Below, piece after piece: positions 44,086-54,205 of a stretch of DNA of 64,000 nucleotides. The stretch's first letter is position 1. Every line of letters starts with the position of its first letter. A program made the position numbers and the translations under genes. The notes below the pieces were generated by a model that saw only the letters and a list, made by a program, of their open reading frames with translations, ran no database searches and had not been told where the DNA came from. This DNA is from Sediminibacterium sp. Lineage in GTDB: Bacteria; Bacteroidota; Bacteroidia; Chitinophagales; Chitinophagaceae. The stretch is taken from contig JANREK010000046.1 of assembly GCA_030726065.1 (NCBI GenBank), forward strand, positions 1-64,000. Direction: 5' to 3'.

Positions 44086-46236
44086 ATGGCGGATTTAAAA
44101 TTACAAAGGAACTTTGGTATTGCTGCGCACATTGATGCAGGTAAAACAACTACCACAGAACGTATCTTGCGTTACACTGGTATGATTCACAAAATTGGTG
44201 AAGTACATGATGGTGCTGCAACAACGGATTGGATGGAGCAAGAAAAAGAAAGAGGTATTACTATTACTTCTGCAGCGGTAAGTTGCCAATGGCAGTTTCC
44301 GACTACCTTAGGAAAAAAAGATGCGAATACAAAAGATTATTATTTCAATATCATTGATACTCCAGGTCACGTTGACTTTACTGTAGAGGTAGAGCGTTCC
44401 ATGCGTGTATTGGATGGTTTGATTGCATTGTTTTCAGCGGTGGATGGTGTTGAGCCACAATCTGAAACAGTTTGGCGTCAAGCGAATCGTTATAAGGTAC
44501 CACGTATTGGATTTGTAAACAAAATGGATCGTGCAGGTGCTGATTTCTTAATGGTGGTAACACAAGTAAGAGAAATGTTAGGTGCGAAAGCCGTGCCATT
44601 ACAATTACCAATTGGTGCAGAAGATCATTTCACTGGAGTAGTTGATTTGATCAGAATGAAAGCAATTATTTGGGATGATGCTACAGAAGGTATGACGTAT
44701 GTAGAAAATCCTATTCCTGATGATATGAAAGAAGATGTGGATTATTGGAGAGCACAATTAATTGAAGCCGTAGCAGAATACGATGATAAATTAATGGAGA
44801 AGTTTTTTGAAAATCCGGATTCTATTTCTGAAGATGAAGTACATGAAGCCATTCGTAAAGCGACGATCGATTTAAGTATCGTTCCAATGATGTGCGGATC
44901 TTCATTTAAAAATAAAGGCGTACAAACTGCATTAGATGCTGTTTGTCGTTACTTGCCTTCACCAGTGGATGTAGATGATACGGAAGGAACCAATCCTGAT
45001 ACTGGAGAAAAAGTTTATCGTAAACCAAATGCAAAAGAACCATTTGCTGCATTGGCATTTAAAATTATGACCGATCCTTTTGTTGGACGTTTGGCGTTCT
45101 TCAGATGTTATTCAGGTCATTTGGATGCAGGTTCTTATGTTAAGAATATGCGTAGCGGTAAGAACGAGCGTATTTCTCGTATCATGAAAATGTTTGCGAA
45201 CAAACAAAACCCAATCGATTTTATCGAAGCAGGTGATATCGCAGCAGCGGTAGGGTTTAAAGAAATTAAAACTGGAGATACATTGTGTGATGAAAATCAT
45301 CCAATTGTACTTGAGAATATGTTTATACCAGAACCCGTTATCTCGGTAGCTGTTGAGCCTAAGACGCAAGCTGACGTTGATAAGATGGGTATGGCGATTG
45401 CTAAGTTAGTAGAGGAAGATCCTACTTTACGTGTTAAAACAGACGAAGATACTGGTCAAACAATTTTATCAGGAATGGGTGAGTTACACCTTGAGATTAT
45501 TGTAGATCGTATGCGTCGTGAATTTAAAGTAGAAATTAACCAAGGTAATCCGCAGGTGGCATACAAAGAGTCATTCGGTAAAATGATCGAGCACCGTGAA
45601 GTGTTGAAAAAGCAATCAGGTGGTCGTGGTAAGTTTGCGGATATTGAATTTGAAATTGGACCAGCAGATGTAGAATGGTTAACTGAAAATAAAGACAAGC
45701 ATTTCCAATTTGTGAATGATATTTTCGGAGGATCTATTCCAAAAGAATTTATTCCTGCAATTAATAAAGGATTTGAAACTTCAATGACACAGGGTGTTTT
45801 AGCTGGTTATCCGGTGAACAACATGAAAGTGCGTGTTACGGATGGTAGTTATCATGATGTGGATTCTGATTCAATGTCATTTGAATTGTGTGCGAAAGCA
45901 GCCTTCAGAAATGCAGGTAAAAAAGCGAAGCCAACTTTATTAGAGCCAATCATGAAAGTGGAAGTGGTTACTCCAGACCAATACATGGGAGATGTTACCG
46001 GTGACTTAAACCGTCGTCGTGGCATGTTAGAAGGTATGGATAGCCGAGGTAACTTACAAGTTATCAAAGCGAAAGTACCTTTGAGCGAAATGTTTGGATA
46101 TGTAACGCAATTACGTTCCTTAAGTTCTGGTCGTGCAACTTCAACTATGGAGTTTAGTCACTACAACCCAGCACCGAACAATATCGCGGAAGAGGTGATG
46201 GCGAAGAACAAAGGCAAGGTGAAAGATGACGAATAG
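44086..46236 (+). CDS. fusA: Elongation factor G
   Basis: GTPase that drives ribosomal translocation. The 716-residue protein has G1 [13 protein letters not shown] (about 14-26), switch I with GITITSAA, G3 DTPGHVDF, G4 NKMD, and the domain IV and V segments [14 protein letters not shown] and [19 protein letters not shown] chose ATG 44086 ([11 protein letters not shown]) because the longer frame starts inside the promoter. It forms a single-gene unit between two terminators, and no tuf gene follows it. Confidence 0.97.
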   Translation: MADLKLQRNFGIAAHIDAGKTTTTERILRYTGMIHKIGEVHDGAATTDWMEQEKERGITITSAAVSCQWQFPTTLGKKDANTKDYYFNIIDTPGHVDFTVEVERSMRVLDGLIALFSAVDGVEPQSETVWRQANRYKVPRIGFVNKMDRAGADFLMVVTQVREMLGAKAVPLQLPIGAEDHFTGVVDLIRMKAIIWDDATEGMTYVENPIPDDMKEDVDYWRAQLIEAVAEYDDKLMEKFFENPDSISEDEVHEAIRKATIDLSIVPMMCGSSFKNKGVQTALDAVCRYLPSPVDVDDTEGTNPDTGEKVYRKPNAKEPFAALAFKIMTDPFVGRLAFFRCYSGHLDAGSYVKNMRSGKNERISRIMKMFANKQNPIDFIEAGDIAAAVGFKEIKTGDTLCDENHPIVLENMFIPEPVISVAVEPKTQADVDKMGMAIAKLVEEDPTLRVKTDEDTGQTILSGMGELHLEIIVDRMRREFKVEINQGNPQVAYKESFGKMIEHREVLKKQSGGRGKFADIEFEIGPADVEWLTENKDKHFQFVNDIFGGSIPKEFIPAINKGFETSMTQGVLAGYPVNNMKVRVTDGSYHDVDSDSMSFELCAKAAFRNAGKKAKPTLLEPIMKVEVVTPDQYMGDVTGDLNRRRGMLEGMDSRGNLQVIKAKVPLSEMFGYVTQLRSLSSGRATSTMEFSHYNPAPNNIAEEVMAKNKGKVKDDE

Positions 46237-46271
46237 TTTTTCAAAGACTTTAAATCGTTGATAATCAATAT

Positions 46272-46298
46272 AAAAAAGCCCCTTTTTGGGGCTTTTTT
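46272..46298 (+). terminator. fusA terminator
   Basis: AAAAAAGCCCC (46272-46282) and GGGGCTTTTTT (46288-46298) form an 11-bp stem with a 5-base loop. A TTGATAATCAA palindrome (46258-46268) sits immediately before it. Confidence 0.92.
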
Positions 46299-46347
46299 AG
46301 TGCCTGCATCATTTTTTAAAAATATTTCAAAAAAAGGGCAATATTTC

Positions 46348-46378
46348 TTGAATGTGTCGGCACAACCCATTACCTTTG
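46348..46378 (+). promoter_or_regulatory. rpsJ promoter, TTG-N20-TACCTTTG
   Basis: TTG at 46348-46350 and TACCTTTG at 46371-46378 are spaced by 20 bases, a strong Bacteroidota promoter that starts the S10-spc unit. It leaves a leader of about 25 bases before the rpsJ ATG. Confidence 0.8.
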
Positions 46379-46408
46379 CAACCCCAAGATAATTTGGGAA
46401 AAATAGCT

Positions 46409-46714
46409 ATGTCTCAAAGAATTAGAATAAAATTACAATCTTACGATCACAACTTGGTAGACAAGTCTGCTGAGAAAATCGTAAAAACCGTACGCAGTAC
46501 TGGTGCAGTAGTAACAGGTCCTATTCCTTTACCTACACACAATCGCATTTTTACTGTATTACGTTCACCGCATGCGAATAAGAAAAGTCGTGAACAGTTC
46601 CAATTAGCAACGCACAAGCGTTTATTGGATATCTACACTTCTTCTTCTAAAACAGTAGACGCCCTAAGTAAGTTAGACTTACCATCAGGTGTTGAGGTGG
46701 AAATCAAAGCATAA
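46409..46714 (+). CDS. rpsJ: Ribosomal protein S10
   Basis: 30S head protein, 101 residues. It begins [20 protein letters not shown] and contains [23 protein letters not shown] 46409 is chosen; the open frame begins earlier but inside the promoter. It is followed by an unusually long 259-bp gap before rplC that can fold into structured RNA. Confidence 0.98.
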   Translation: MSQRIRIKLQSYDHNLVDKSAEKIVKTVRSTGAVVTGPIPLPTHNRIFTVLRSPHANKKSREQFQLATHKRLLDIYTSSSKTVDALSKLDLPSGVEVEIKA

Positions 46715-46973
46715 GTATTTATAAATACCATCTCCCAATCACTGCCCATTATGCAGTAGTCGAGAAAGGAGCGCTGGTTGAATAAGTAAAATATAAACAG
46801 GCCCTTCGAGGTTTGTTTACTTCCGGTACTTCCCCTCTCTTCATTGAGAAACAAAGGAAAAGGTCGGCAGCAAACAGGGATTGAATCCGAGCTACTAAAA
46901 ATCGCAAGGTAATAGTGTAGCATCATCATCGGATGTCCTCAGAACCAAGCGCGGGGCATAAACCGCAAAACAG
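46715..46973 (+). promoter_or_regulatory. Candidate structured RNA leader of rplC (S10-operon internal)
   Basis: This 259-bp gap lies between rpsJ and rplC, where other gaps in the operon are 15-91 bases. GCGCTGGTT (46771-46779) can pair with AACCAAGCGC (46943-46952) through nine base pairs with one bulged A, closing a domain that holds hairpins at 46795-46818, 46830-46859 (TTCC/GGAA and TCTC/GAGA), 46878-46888 (GGAT-tga-ATCC), 46891-46921 (GCTAC/GTAGC) and 46921-46935 (CATC/GATG). The 3' arm overlaps GCGG...CCGC (46951-46966), a hairpin ending 7 bases before the rplC ATG, so the two pairings exclude each other. All pairings were found by eye. No promoter, T-tract or coding frame of merit is present. 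Confidence 0.5.
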
Positions 46974-47591
46974 ATGAAAGGTATTATTGGAAAAAAAATT
47001 GGTATGACCAGCATCTTTGGTGAAGATGGTAAGCAAATTGCTTGTACCATTATCGAAGCTGGTCCTTGTACTGTGACTCAGGTTAAAACAACCGAAACAG
47101 ATGGTTACAGCGCCGTGCAGTTAGCATTGGGCGACAAAAAAGAAAAACATTCTACAAAATCAGAAGTAAATCACTTCGCTAAAGCACAAACTGCTCCAAA
47201 GCGTTTTGTAAAAGAATTCCGCAACTATTCTATCAAAAAAGCATTAGGTGAATCAGTAATGATTGACATTTTTGCTGAAGGCGATGCAGTAGAAGTGGTA
47301 GGAACTACAAAAGGTAAAGGTTTTCAAGGTGTTGTAAAGCGTCATGGATTTAGTGGTGTGGGTGAAGCAACGCATGGTCAACATGATCGTTCTCGTGCAC
47401 CAGGTTCTATTGGTGGATCATCTTACCCAGCAAGAGTATTCAAAGGTATGCGTATGGCAGGCCGTATGGGTACTGATCGCGTTAAAACAAAGGGATTGAA
47501 AGTGTTAAAATTATTCCCAGAGAAAAATTATATTTTAATCAGTGGTTCTGTACCGGGTAACAACGGTTCAATTGTTTTAATCCAAAAGTAA
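46974..47591 (+). CDS. rplC: Ribosomal protein L3
   Basis: Early 50S assembly protein near the peptidyl-transferase centre; 205 residues. It begins [19 protein letters not shown] and has the extended loop [17 protein letters not shown] followed by [20 protein letters not shown]. Its start lies directly after the candidate structured leader, so its translation may be the regulated step of this operon. Confidence 0.98.
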   Translation: MKGIIGKKIGMTSIFGEDGKQIACTIIEAGPCTVTQVKTTETDGYSAVQLALGDKKEKHSTKSEVNHFAKAQTAPKRFVKEFRNYSIKKALGESVMIDIFAEGDAVEVVGTTKGKGFQGVVKRHGFSGVGEATHGQHDRSRAPGSIGGSSYPARVFKGMRMAGRMGTDRVKTKGLKVLKLFPEKNYILISGSVPGNNGSIVLIQK

Positions 47592-47611
47592 TCACACATT
47601 AATCGACAATC

Positions 47612-48244
47612 ATGCAATTAGAAGTATTAAATATAAAGGGCAAAAAAACAGGCAGACAGGTTGAATTACCTGCTGAAATATTTGGCGCAACACCGAATGA
47701 CCATGTTATTTATTTAGCCGTTAAACAATATTTAGCTGCGCGCCGTTCAGGAACGCATAAAGTTAAAACGCGTGCAGAAGTGCAAGGAGCTAGCCGCAAA
47801 TTACATAAGCAAAAAGGTACTGGTGGTGCTCGTAAGGGTAATATCCGTAACCCATTATATAAGGGTGGTGGTACGATCTTTGGACCAAAACCACATTCTT
47901 ATGACTTTAAATTAAATCGTAAAGTAAAAGATCTTGCAAAAATTTCTGCATTATCTCACAAAGCAATCGATCAAGCAATTTTAGTTTTAGAGGACATCAT
48001 CTTAGATGCACCAAAAACTTCAGCAATTGCTGCAATCATGGCTGGATTAAGTTTAGAGAATAAGAAAACTTTGGTGATTTTACCTGAGTACAACGATAAC
48101 ATTTATTTGAGTACACGTAACATTCCAAATGTAGCAAGTTCTTTATTAGCTGACATCAACACGTATGACATTATGAATGCAGATGTGTTAGTGATCACTG
48201 AAGGTGCTGCTAAAATTTTTAACGAAGAGGAAGCAGTAGCTTAA
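47612..48244 (+). CDS. rplD: Ribosomal protein L4
   Basis: 50S exit-tunnel protein, 210 residues. The tunnel loop is RKLHKQKGTGGARKGNIRNP followed by KGGGTIFGPKPHSYDF. In proteobacteria L4 represses its own operon through the S10 leader; here it would be the first candidate ligand for the leader before rplC (inference). Confidence 0.97.
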   Translation: MQLEVLNIKGKKTGRQVELPAEIFGATPNDHVIYLAVKQYLAARRSGTHKVKTRAEVQGASRKLHKQKGTGGARKGNIRNPLYKGGGTIFGPKPHSYDFKLNRKVKDLAKISALSHKAIDQAILVLEDIILDAPKTSAIAAIMAGLSLENKKTLVILPEYNDNIYLSTRNIPNVASSLLADINTYDIMNADVLVITEGAAKIFNEEEAVA

Positions 48245-48272
48245 TCTTTACAGGACTTTAAAAACTACAATT

Positions 48273-48572
48273 ATGAAATTATCAGAAATACTAATCAAGC
48301 CGATATTAACAGAGAAAGCAAATGGTCAACAAGAAAAGTTGAGAAGATATGCATTCAAAGTAAATCGTCGTGCAAACAAATTAGAAATTAAAACTGCAGT
48401 GGAAAAATTCTATGGCGTTAGCGTTTTAGAAGTTAACACTTTGGTTGTTCCAGGAAAAAATAAAACTCGTTCTACAAAGTCGGGTGTTATTTCAGGTGTA
48501 AAATCTGGTTACAAAAAAGCATTAGTTACCGTTGCGGAAGGGGAATCAATTGATCTTTACGCTAGTATTTAA
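48273..48572 (+). CDS. rplW: Ribosomal protein L23
   Basis: Exit-tunnel rim protein that docks trigger factor and SRP; 99 residues. It has ILIKPILTEKANGQQ at the N-terminus, FKVNRRANKLEIKTAVEKFY and the VNTLVVPGKNKTRS loop. A 73-base gap with a small GNRA-capped hairpin follows. Confidence 0.97.
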   Translation: MKLSEILIKPILTEKANGQQEKLRRYAFKVNRRANKLEIKTAVEKFYGVSVLEVNTLVVPGKNKTRSTKSGVISGVKSGYKKALVTVAEGESIDLYASI

Positions 48573-48608
48573 AATATTAATTATAGCCCGCGAAGCTGAA
48601 AAATTCGT

Positions 48609-48624
48609 AAGACTGCAAAGTCTT
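48609..48624 (+). other. Small GNRA-tetraloop hairpin in the rplW-rplB gap
   Basis: AAGACT-gcaa-AGTCTT is a perfect 6-bp stem closed by a GCAA tetraloop, about 20 bases before the rplB start. It has no long T-tract, so it is unlikely to be a strong terminator; it may be a processing or protein-binding site. Confidence 0.4.
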
Positions 48625-48645
48625 TAAAAAGAAAAAAGAAACAAA

Positions 48646-49485
48646 ATGGCATTAAGAAAGTACAAACCAATTACCGCAGGAACCCGATGGAGAATTGGGA
48701 ACGCCTACGAGGAAATCACTACTAATAAACCTGAGAAGAGTTTATTAGAGCCACAGAAAAAAACAGCAGGACGTAACTTCCAAGGTCGTCGTGCAATGCG
48801 TTACATGGGTGGTGGACACAGACAACATTACCGTATTATCGATTTCAAAAGAGATAAAACTGGAATGGAAGCAACTGTTGTTTCTATTGAATATGATCCA
48901 AATCGTACACCGTTTATTGCTTTAGTGCAATATGCTGATGGTGAAAAAAGATATATCATTGCGCCACAAGGTTTACAAGTGGGTGCAAAAGTTTCTTCTG
49001 GTGAAAATGTTGCTCCTGAAGTAGGAAATGCATTACCAATGAAATTTATGCCATTAGGTACAATGATTCACAACATTGAAATGCAACCAGGTCAAGGCGG
49101 AAAACTAGTTCGTAGTGCAGGAACTTCTGCGCAATTAGCGAACAAGGAAGAAAGCTATGCAGTTTTAAAAATGCCTTCTGGTGAATTAAGAAAACTATTA
49201 ATTAACTGTTATGCAACTGTAGGTGTGGTTTCGAATAGCGATCACAACTTAGAAACAGCTGGTAAAGCAGGTAGAAATCGTTGGAAAGGTGTTCGTCCTC
49301 GCGTAAGAGGTGTTGCGATGAACCCTGTAGATCACCCGATGGGTGGTGGTGAAGGTAGAGCGTCTGGTGGACATCCAAGAAGCAGAACTGGTAAGTATGC
49401 TAAAGGAGAAAAAACTAGAACAAGAGGAAAAGGTAGCGATAAGTTGATCATTCAACGTCGTGATGGAAAAAAATTGACAAAATAA
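48646..49485 (+). CDS. rplB: Ribosomal protein L2
   Basis: Peptidyl-transferase-centre protein, 279 residues. It begins [19 protein letters not shown], contains [17 protein letters not shown], and the conserved [20 protein letters not shown] block with the essential His. Length and motifs are normal. Confidence 0.98.
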   Translation: MALRKYKPITAGTRWRIGNAYEEITTNKPEKSLLEPQKKTAGRNFQGRRAMRYMGGGHRQHYRIIDFKRDKTGMEATVVSIEYDPNRTPFIALVQYADGEKRYIIAPQGLQVGAKVSSGENVAPEVGNALPMKFMPLGTMIHNIEMQPGQGGKLVRSAGTSAQLANKEESYAVLKMPSGELRKLLINCYATVGVVSNSDHNLETAGKAGRNRWKGVRPRVRGVAMNPVDHPMGGGEGRASGGHPRSRTGKYAKGEKTRTRGKGSDKLIIQRRDGKKLTK

Positions 49486-49511
49486 TTAATTATATAAATT
49501 AATTCATAACT

Positions 49512-49781
49512 ATGGGTCGTTCGATTAAAAAAGGTCCTTATATAGATCATAACCTTGAAGTAAAAGTAGAGGGTATGAACGGAGGCAAAACTAAGAAAGC
49601 AGTAATCAAAACTTGGAGTCGTCGTAGCACGATCTCTCCAGAATTTGTTGGACATACTTTCGCAGTTCATAACGGAAATAAATTTATCCCTGTGTATGTT
49701 ACCGAATTCATGGTAGGACACAAATTGGGTGAATTCTCTCCAACAAGAAACTTCAGAGGTCACGCTGGAACTAAGAAATAA
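49512..49781 (+). CDS. rpsS: Ribosomal protein S19
   Basis: 30S head protein, 89 residues. [18 protein letters not shown] starts the protein and the typical [20 protein letters not shown] and [14 protein letters not shown] blocks end it. Gap of 26 bases on each side. Confidence 0.98.
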   Translation: MGRSIKKGPYIDHNLEVKVEGMNGGKTKKAVIKTWSRRSTISPEFVGHTFAVHNGNKFIPVYVTEFMVGHKLGEFSPTRNFRGHAGTKK

Positions 49782-49807
49782 ACAAGTAGTAATAAACACA
49801 TTAAGAA

Positions 49808-50164
49808 ATGGAAGCAGTAGCTAAACTAAACAATTATCCCACCGGCCCGCGTAAGATGCGTCTGATTGCAGATGTTATCCGTGGCATGGAAGTGGAAAAA
49901 GCATTGGCAATTTTGGAATTCCATCCACAACACAATGCGGTTCCTTTGGCTAAGTTGTTGAAAAGTGCAATCAATAACTGGGAACAAAAAAACAGCGGCG
50001 AAAGCGCAGCTGATAGCAACTTAGTAGTAAAAACGGTTTTTGTTGACGGAGGTCGTACGTTAAAGCGTATGCGTCCAGCACCACAAGGTCGCGGCTACAG
50101 AGTTAGAAAGCGCAGTAACCATGTAACATTGATTGTAGATACGAAACCAGATTTAAAAAACTAA
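49808..50164 (+). CDS. rplV: Ribosomal protein L22
   Basis: 50S exit-tunnel protein, 118 residues, with [20 protein letters not shown] near the N-terminus and the long beta hairpin [20 protein letters not shown], the site where macrolide-resistance changes occur in other species. Confidence 0.97.
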   Translation: MEAVAKLNNYPTGPRKMRLIADVIRGMEVEKALAILEFHPQHNAVPLAKLLKSAINNWEQKNSGESAADSNLVVKTVFVDGGRTLKRMRPAPQGRGYRVRKRSNHVTLIVDTKPDLKN

Positions 50165-50182
50165 ATATTCTAAACCATCATT

Positions 50183-50971
50183 ATGGGTCAGAAAGCAAAT
50201 CCAATAGGTAACAGATTAGGCATCATTCGCGGATGGGAAAGCAACTGGTATGGTAATAAAAAAGATTACGCTACTAAGTTAATCGAAGATCAAAAAATCC
50301 GTAAATATCTAATGGCACGTATCAATAAGGGCGGTATTGCTCGTATTGTTATCGAACGTACATTAGGTAAGTTAATTATTACAATTCATACTTCTAAGCC
50401 AGGTATCATCATTGGTAAAGGCGGTGGAGAGGTGGATCGTATCAAAGAAGAGTTAAAAAAATTAACTGGTAAGGATGATGTTCAAATTAACATTTTAGAA
50501 ATTCGTCGTCCAGAATTAGATGCAACAATAGTAGCTGATACTATTGCGCGTCAAATTGAAAACCGTATCAACTATAAGCGTGCTATTAAAATGGCAATCG
50601 CTTCTACTTTAAGAATGGGTGCAGAAGGAATTAAAGTGAAAGTAGGTGGTCGTATCGGTGGTGCTGAGATAGCGCGTTCTGAAGAAATCAAACAAGGTCG
50701 TGTTCCATTACATACTTTCAGAATGGATATTGATTATGCGAATGTATTTGCATTAACAGTATATGGTAAAATTGGTATCAAGGTATGGATTTGTAAAGGA
50801 GAAGTTTTAGGAAAGCGTGAATTGAATCCAAATTTCATCGGCGGTAAAGAAGGCGGCGAAAGAGCAGATCGTGGAGATCGTCGTGATGACCGTGGCGGAG
50901 ATCGTGGAGGATTTGATCGTGGAAATGATCGTCGTCCAGGTGGTGGCGGTGGAGCACCAAGAAAAAGATAA
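50183..50971 (+). CDS. rpsC: Ribosomal protein S3, with Gly/Arg/Asp-rich C-terminal tail
   Basis: mRNA-entry protein of the 30S subunit. The core has [20 protein letters not shown], the KH domain with [20 protein letters not shown], and a C-terminal domain ending about GKRELNPNF. At 262 residues it is about 30 longer than E. coli S3; the extra tail (about 220-262) is low-complexity, with repeated DRGD/RGG-like units and a run of glycines ending APRKR. Such tails are plausible RNA-binding extensions and may be usual in this lineage. Confidence 0.97.
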   Translation: MGQKANPIGNRLGIIRGWESNWYGNKKDYATKLIEDQKIRKYLMARINKGGIARIVIERTLGKLIITIHTSKPGIIIGKGGGEVDRIKEELKKLTGKDDVQINILEIRRPELDATIVADTIARQIENRINYKRAIKMAIASTLRMGAEGIKVKVGGRIGGAEIARSEEIKQGRVPLHTFRMDIDYANVFALTVYGKIGIKVWICKGEVLGKRELNPNFIGGKEGGERADRGDRRDDRGGDRGGFDRGNDRRPGGGGGAPRKR

Positions 50972-51016
50972 TTCACAGTAAGACATTAATTAAAAAAAGA
51001 GATTAACAATAACAAT

Positions 51017-51430
51017 ATGTTACAGCCAAAAAGAAGTAAACATAGAAAACAACAGAAAGGCCGCATTCGCGAAGTAGCGAAGCGTGGAACTTCTATTGCA
51101 TTTGGTTCTTTTGCATTAAAATCATTAGATCCAATTTGGTTAACCAACAGACAATTAGAGTCTGCTCGTCAAGCCATGACACGTGCAATGAAAAGAGAAG
51201 GAAATGTATGGATTCGTGTTTTCCCAGATAAAATTATTACTCGTAAGCCTGCAGAGGTGAGAATGGGTAAAGGTAAAGGAAACCCTGAATTTTGGGCAGC
51301 AGTAGTTGAACCAGGTCGTATCATCTTTGAAATTGATGGTGTCACACCAGAAGTTGCAAAAGAGGCAATGGGTTTAGCGGCTCAAAAATTACCAATCAGA
51401 ACTAAATTCGTAACAAGAAGAGACTTGTAA
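51017..51430 (+). CDS. rplP: Ribosomal protein L16
   Basis: 50S protein at the A-site region, 137 residues. It opens [19 protein letters not shown], then [36 protein letters not shown] and [14 protein letters not shown]. Confidence 0.98.
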   Translation: MLQPKRSKHRKQQKGRIREVAKRGTSIAFGSFALKSLDPIWLTNRQLESARQAMTRAMKREGNVWIRVFPDKIITRKPAEVRMGKGKGNPEFWAAVVEPGRIIFEIDGVTPEVAKEAMGLAAQKLPIRTKFVTRRDL

Positions 51431-51464
51431 TTAATTTAAGCGTAAACAAAAAAAAGCATTTGCT

Positions 51465-51677
51465 ATGGCAAACAAAAAATACGATTTTAATAAAAGCTTA
51501 AAAAGTTTGAGCATCGTTGATATCAAAGCACGCATCGATGAAGATCAATTAAGACTTAAAAAACTAGAGTTCGCTCACACGATTTCTCCTTTAGAGAATC
51601 CAATGAGTATTCGTGGACTTCGTCAAGACATTGCCCGTTTAAAAACGGAATTAAAGAAAAAAGAGTTAGGTATCTAA
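51465..51677 (+). CDS. rpmC: Ribosomal protein L29
   Basis: Small helical 50S protein near the exit tunnel, 70 residues. LKSLSIVDIKARIDEDQLRL and IRGLRQDIARLKTELKKKEL match the family; the N-terminus has a short lysine-rich extension (MANKKYDFNKS). Confidence 0.92.
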   Translation: MANKKYDFNKSLKSLSIVDIKARIDEDQLRLKKLEFAHTISPLENPMSIRGLRQDIARLKTELKKKELGI

Positions 51678-51710
51678 TTAACCAGATAAGCTAACCAAAA
51701 ATTGAAAACA

Positions 51711-51968
51711 ATGGTAGAAAGAAATTTACGTAAAATTAGAGTTGGTGTTGTTACTAGCGACAAAATGGATAAAACCATCACTGTAGCTGTTGAAAGAAAA
51801 GTAAAGCATCCGATTTATGGAAAGTTCGTGAAAAAAACGACAAAGTTCCATGCACACGATGAGAAACAAGAGTGTACAATTGGCGATGTAGTTAAAATCA
51901 TGGAAACGCGTCCATTAAGTAAAACAAAGCGTTGGAGATTAGTGGAAGTCGTTGAAAAAGCGAAATAA
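51711..51968 (+). CDS. rpsQ: Ribosomal protein S17
   Basis: Primary 16S-binding protein, 85 residues from ATG 51711 ([14 protein letters not shown]). An in-frame TTG nine bases upstream is possible but not family-like. The blocks [20 protein letters not shown] and [15 protein letters not shown] are intact. Confidence 0.96.
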   Translation: MVERNLRKIRVGVVTSDKMDKTITVAVERKVKHPIYGKFVKKTTKFHAHDEKQECTIGDVVKIMETRPLSKTKRWRLVEVVEKAK

Positions 51969-52046
51969 ACTAAAACCCGAAAACAGTAATAAACAGTATT
52001 CACCCAACCTTGTAAAAGGAAGGATAAAAGCTAAAAGCTAAAAAAA

Positions 52047-52415
52047 ATGATTCAGCAAGAAAGTAGGCTCAATGTAGCTGATAATAGTGGCGCCAAGGAA
52101 GTACTTTGTATCAAAGTATTAGGTAATAGCGGCCAAGACTATGCAAAAATCGGTGATAGAATTGTTGTCACTGTAAAAGATGCAATTCCTGCAGGCGGTA
52201 TCAAAAAAGGTACCGTATCTAAAGCAGTAATTGTACGTACAAAAAACAAATTACGTCGTAAGGACGGATCTTACATCCGTTTTGATGACAATGCAGTTGT
52301 ATTATTAAACACTTTAGACGAGCTAAGAGGTACCCGTATTTTTGGGCCAGTGGCACGTGAATTGCGTGATAAAGGATACATGAAAATTGTTTCATTAGCA
52401 CCAGAGGTGTTATAA
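52047..52415 (+). CDS. rplN: Ribosomal protein L14
   Basis: 50S protein at the subunit interface, 122 residues: [39 protein letters not shown] and [21 protein letters not shown] 78-base A-rich gap precedes it with a small CCTT-gtaa-AAGG hairpin. Confidence 0.98.
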   Translation: MIQQESRLNVADNSGAKEVLCIKVLGNSGQDYAKIGDRIVVTVKDAIPAGGIKKGTVSKAVIVRTKNKLRRKDGSYIRFDDNAVVLLNTLDELRGTRIFGPVARELRDKGYMKIVSLAPEVL

Positions 52416-52430
52416 ATTATAAATTAAGTT

Positions 52431-52769
52431 ATGAGTAACAGATTCAAACCCAAATTCAACATCAAGAAAGGCGATACTGTAGTAGTGATTGCTGGTGATG
52501 ACAAGGACTTGAAAAAGCCTCGCACCGTGTTGGAAGTAATTGTAGATAAAGGTCGTGTAATAGTTGAAGGTGTAGCCATCGCAACTAAGCACACTAAACC
52601 ATCTGCTTCTAATACAAAAGGTGGTATCGTAAAAGTAGAAGCTGCTATTAATATTAGTAATGTAATGTTATGGGATGCTAAAACTGGCGCAGCTACAAAA
52701 GTGAAGCGTTCAAGAGAAGAAGGAAAATTAGTAAGAATTTCAAAAAAATCAGGGGAGGTAATTAAATAA
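52431..52769 (+). CDS. rplX: Ribosomal protein L24
   Basis: 50S assembly initiator, 112 residues with a KOW motif ([20 protein letters not shown]) and [19 protein letters not shown]. Its stop overlaps the rplE start by one base (TAATG), indicating translational coupling. Confidence 0.96.
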   Translation: MSNRFKPKFNIKKGDTVVVIAGDDKDLKKPRTVLEVIVDKGRVIVEGVAIATKHTKPSASNTKGGIVKVEAAINISNVMLWDAKTGAATKVKRSREEGKLVRISKKSGEVIK

Positions 52770-53344
52770 TGAGCACAGTAAAATATACTCCAAGATTAGC
52801 AGACAAGTACACTAAAGAAGTGATCCCTGCTTTATCAAAAAAGTTTGGTTACAAGTCTGTAATGCAAACTCCTAAGTTGGAAAAAATTTGCATCAACCGT
52901 GGTGTAAATGGCGCAGTAAATGACAAGAAATTAGTGGACATCGCTTTAGATGAGTTAACCACAATTACTGGTCAAAAAGCAGTTCCAACGATGTCTAAAA
53001 AAGATATTTCAAACTTCAAGTTGCGTAAGGGTATGCCGATTGGTGCTCGTGTAACTTTAAGAGGCGTAAGAATGTATGAATTTTTAGATCGTCTAGTATC
53101 TGTTGCGTTACCACGTGTGCGTGACTTTAAAGGAATTAGTGATAAGGCTTTTGATGGCCGCGGTAACTTCACATTGGGTGTTACTGAACAAATCATTTTC
53201 CCAGAAATTGATATCGATAAAGTAAATAAAATTACTGGATTGGATATCACTTTCGTAACATCTGCACAATCAAATGAAGAAGCATACGAATTATTAAAAG
53301 AATTAGGTATGCCATTTAAAAGCAACAAAAAAGAAAATAACTAA
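52769..53344 (+). CDS. rplE: Ribosomal protein L5
   Basis: 5S rRNA-binding protein, 191 residues: [60 protein letters not shown] and [18 protein letters not shown]. Start overlaps rplX by one base. Confidence 0.97.
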   Translation: MSTVKYTPRLADKYTKEVIPALSKKFGYKSVMQTPKLEKICINRGVNGAVNDKKLVDIALDELTTITGQKAVPTMSKKDISNFKLRKGMPIGARVTLRGVRMYEFLDRLVSVALPRVRDFKGISDKAFDGRGNFTLGVTEQIIFPEIDIDKVNKITGLDITFVTSAQSNEEAYELLKELGMPFKSNKKENN

Positions 53345-53360
53345 TTAATAAAATAGAATT

Positions 53361-53630
53361 ATGGCAAGAGTATCCGTCAAAGCAAGACAAAAAAAGCGTG
53401 AGGTAACTGTCAAAAAATTTGCAGAAAAACGCACCGCTTTAAAAGCTGCTGGTGATTATGCAGGATTAGACAAATTACCTAAAAATGCATCACCTGTCCG
53501 CCTAAAAAATCGTTGTCAATTAACAGGTCGTCCTAAAGGGTATATCCGTTACTTCGGAATCTCAAGGATTATGTTCCGCGACATGGCTTTGAATGGTTTG
53601 ATACCAGGTGTTAAAAAAGCAAGCTGGTAA
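53361..53630 (+). CDS. rpsN: Ribosomal protein S14, zinc-free form
   Basis: 30S head protein, 89 residues. It is the longer, zinc-independent type: the CxxC pairs of the short form are absent, while [20 protein letters not shown] is conserved. An 85-base gap follows. Confidence 0.96.
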   Translation: MARVSVKARQKKREVTVKKFAEKRTALKAAGDYAGLDKLPKNASPVRLKNRCQLTGRPKGYIRYFGISRIMFRDMALNGLIPGVKKASW

Positions 53631-53715
53631 TACTTTTAAAAAAGTAAGATTGATTTAAGTTCATTCATTTGAATACTGAAACAAAACAAAATTTAGAACT
53701 GATTAAAATACGAAT

Positions 53716-54114
53716 ATGGTAACAGATCCAATAGCAGACTACTTAACAAGAATACGTAATGCCCAAATGGCACAACACCGTATCGTTGAAATACCTGCGT
53801 CCAACTTGAAAAAGCGCATCACTGAAATTTTGTACGATCAAGGATATATCTTGAAATACAAATTTGAAGATGATAACAAACAAGGTTTAATTAAAATTGC
53901 CTTGAAATATGATGTTGCTACCAAACAACCAGCAATTCGCTCTTTAGATCGTATTAGCCGTCCAGGTTTGCGTCACTATGCAAAACCAGCTGATATTAAA
54001 AGAGTAAGTAATGGTTTAGGTATTGCTATCTTAAGTACATCAAAAGGTGTATTAACTGATAAGCAAGCAAAAGCAAATAATGTAGGTGGTGAGGTTTTAT
54101 GTGCCATCTCCTAA
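53716..54114 (+). CDS. rpsH: Ribosomal protein S8
   Basis: Primary 16S-binding protein, 132 residues: MVTDPIADYLTRIRNAQMAQ, ILYDQGYILKYKFEDD, and KRVSNGLGIAILSTSKGVLT with GGEVLCAIS at the end. In E. coli S8 represses the spc operon; whether it does so here is unknown. The 91-base gap after it holds a short AGCC...GGCT stem. Confidence 0.97.
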   Translation: MVTDPIADYLTRIRNAQMAQHRIVEIPASNLKKRITEILYDQGYILKYKFEDDNKQGLIKIALKYDVATKQPAIRSLDRISRPGLRHYAKPADIKRVSNGLGIAILSTSKGVLTDKQAKANNVGGEVLCAIS

Positions 54115-54205
54115 TAAAGAAAAATAAATTCATTGCTTAGAATGCATTTAAGCCTTTTAGTCGGGGCTGAAAACAACTAAGTAAAACAAATAAAAAAGAA
54201 CGACT

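Noticed and set aside
46633-46929. 98-codon open frame on the minus strand between rpsJ and rplC
   Set aside because: It overlaps the rpsJ 3' end in antisense, is rich in Cys, Ser and Phe with no fold-like pattern, and the region is better explained as structured RNA.
46715-46973. Group I or II intron, tRNA, or RNase P/SRP RNA in the rpsJ-rplC gap
   Set aside because: No group II domain V, no intact cloverleaf, and none of the conserved RNase P or SRP cores that I could recognise; the gap does not interrupt a gene.
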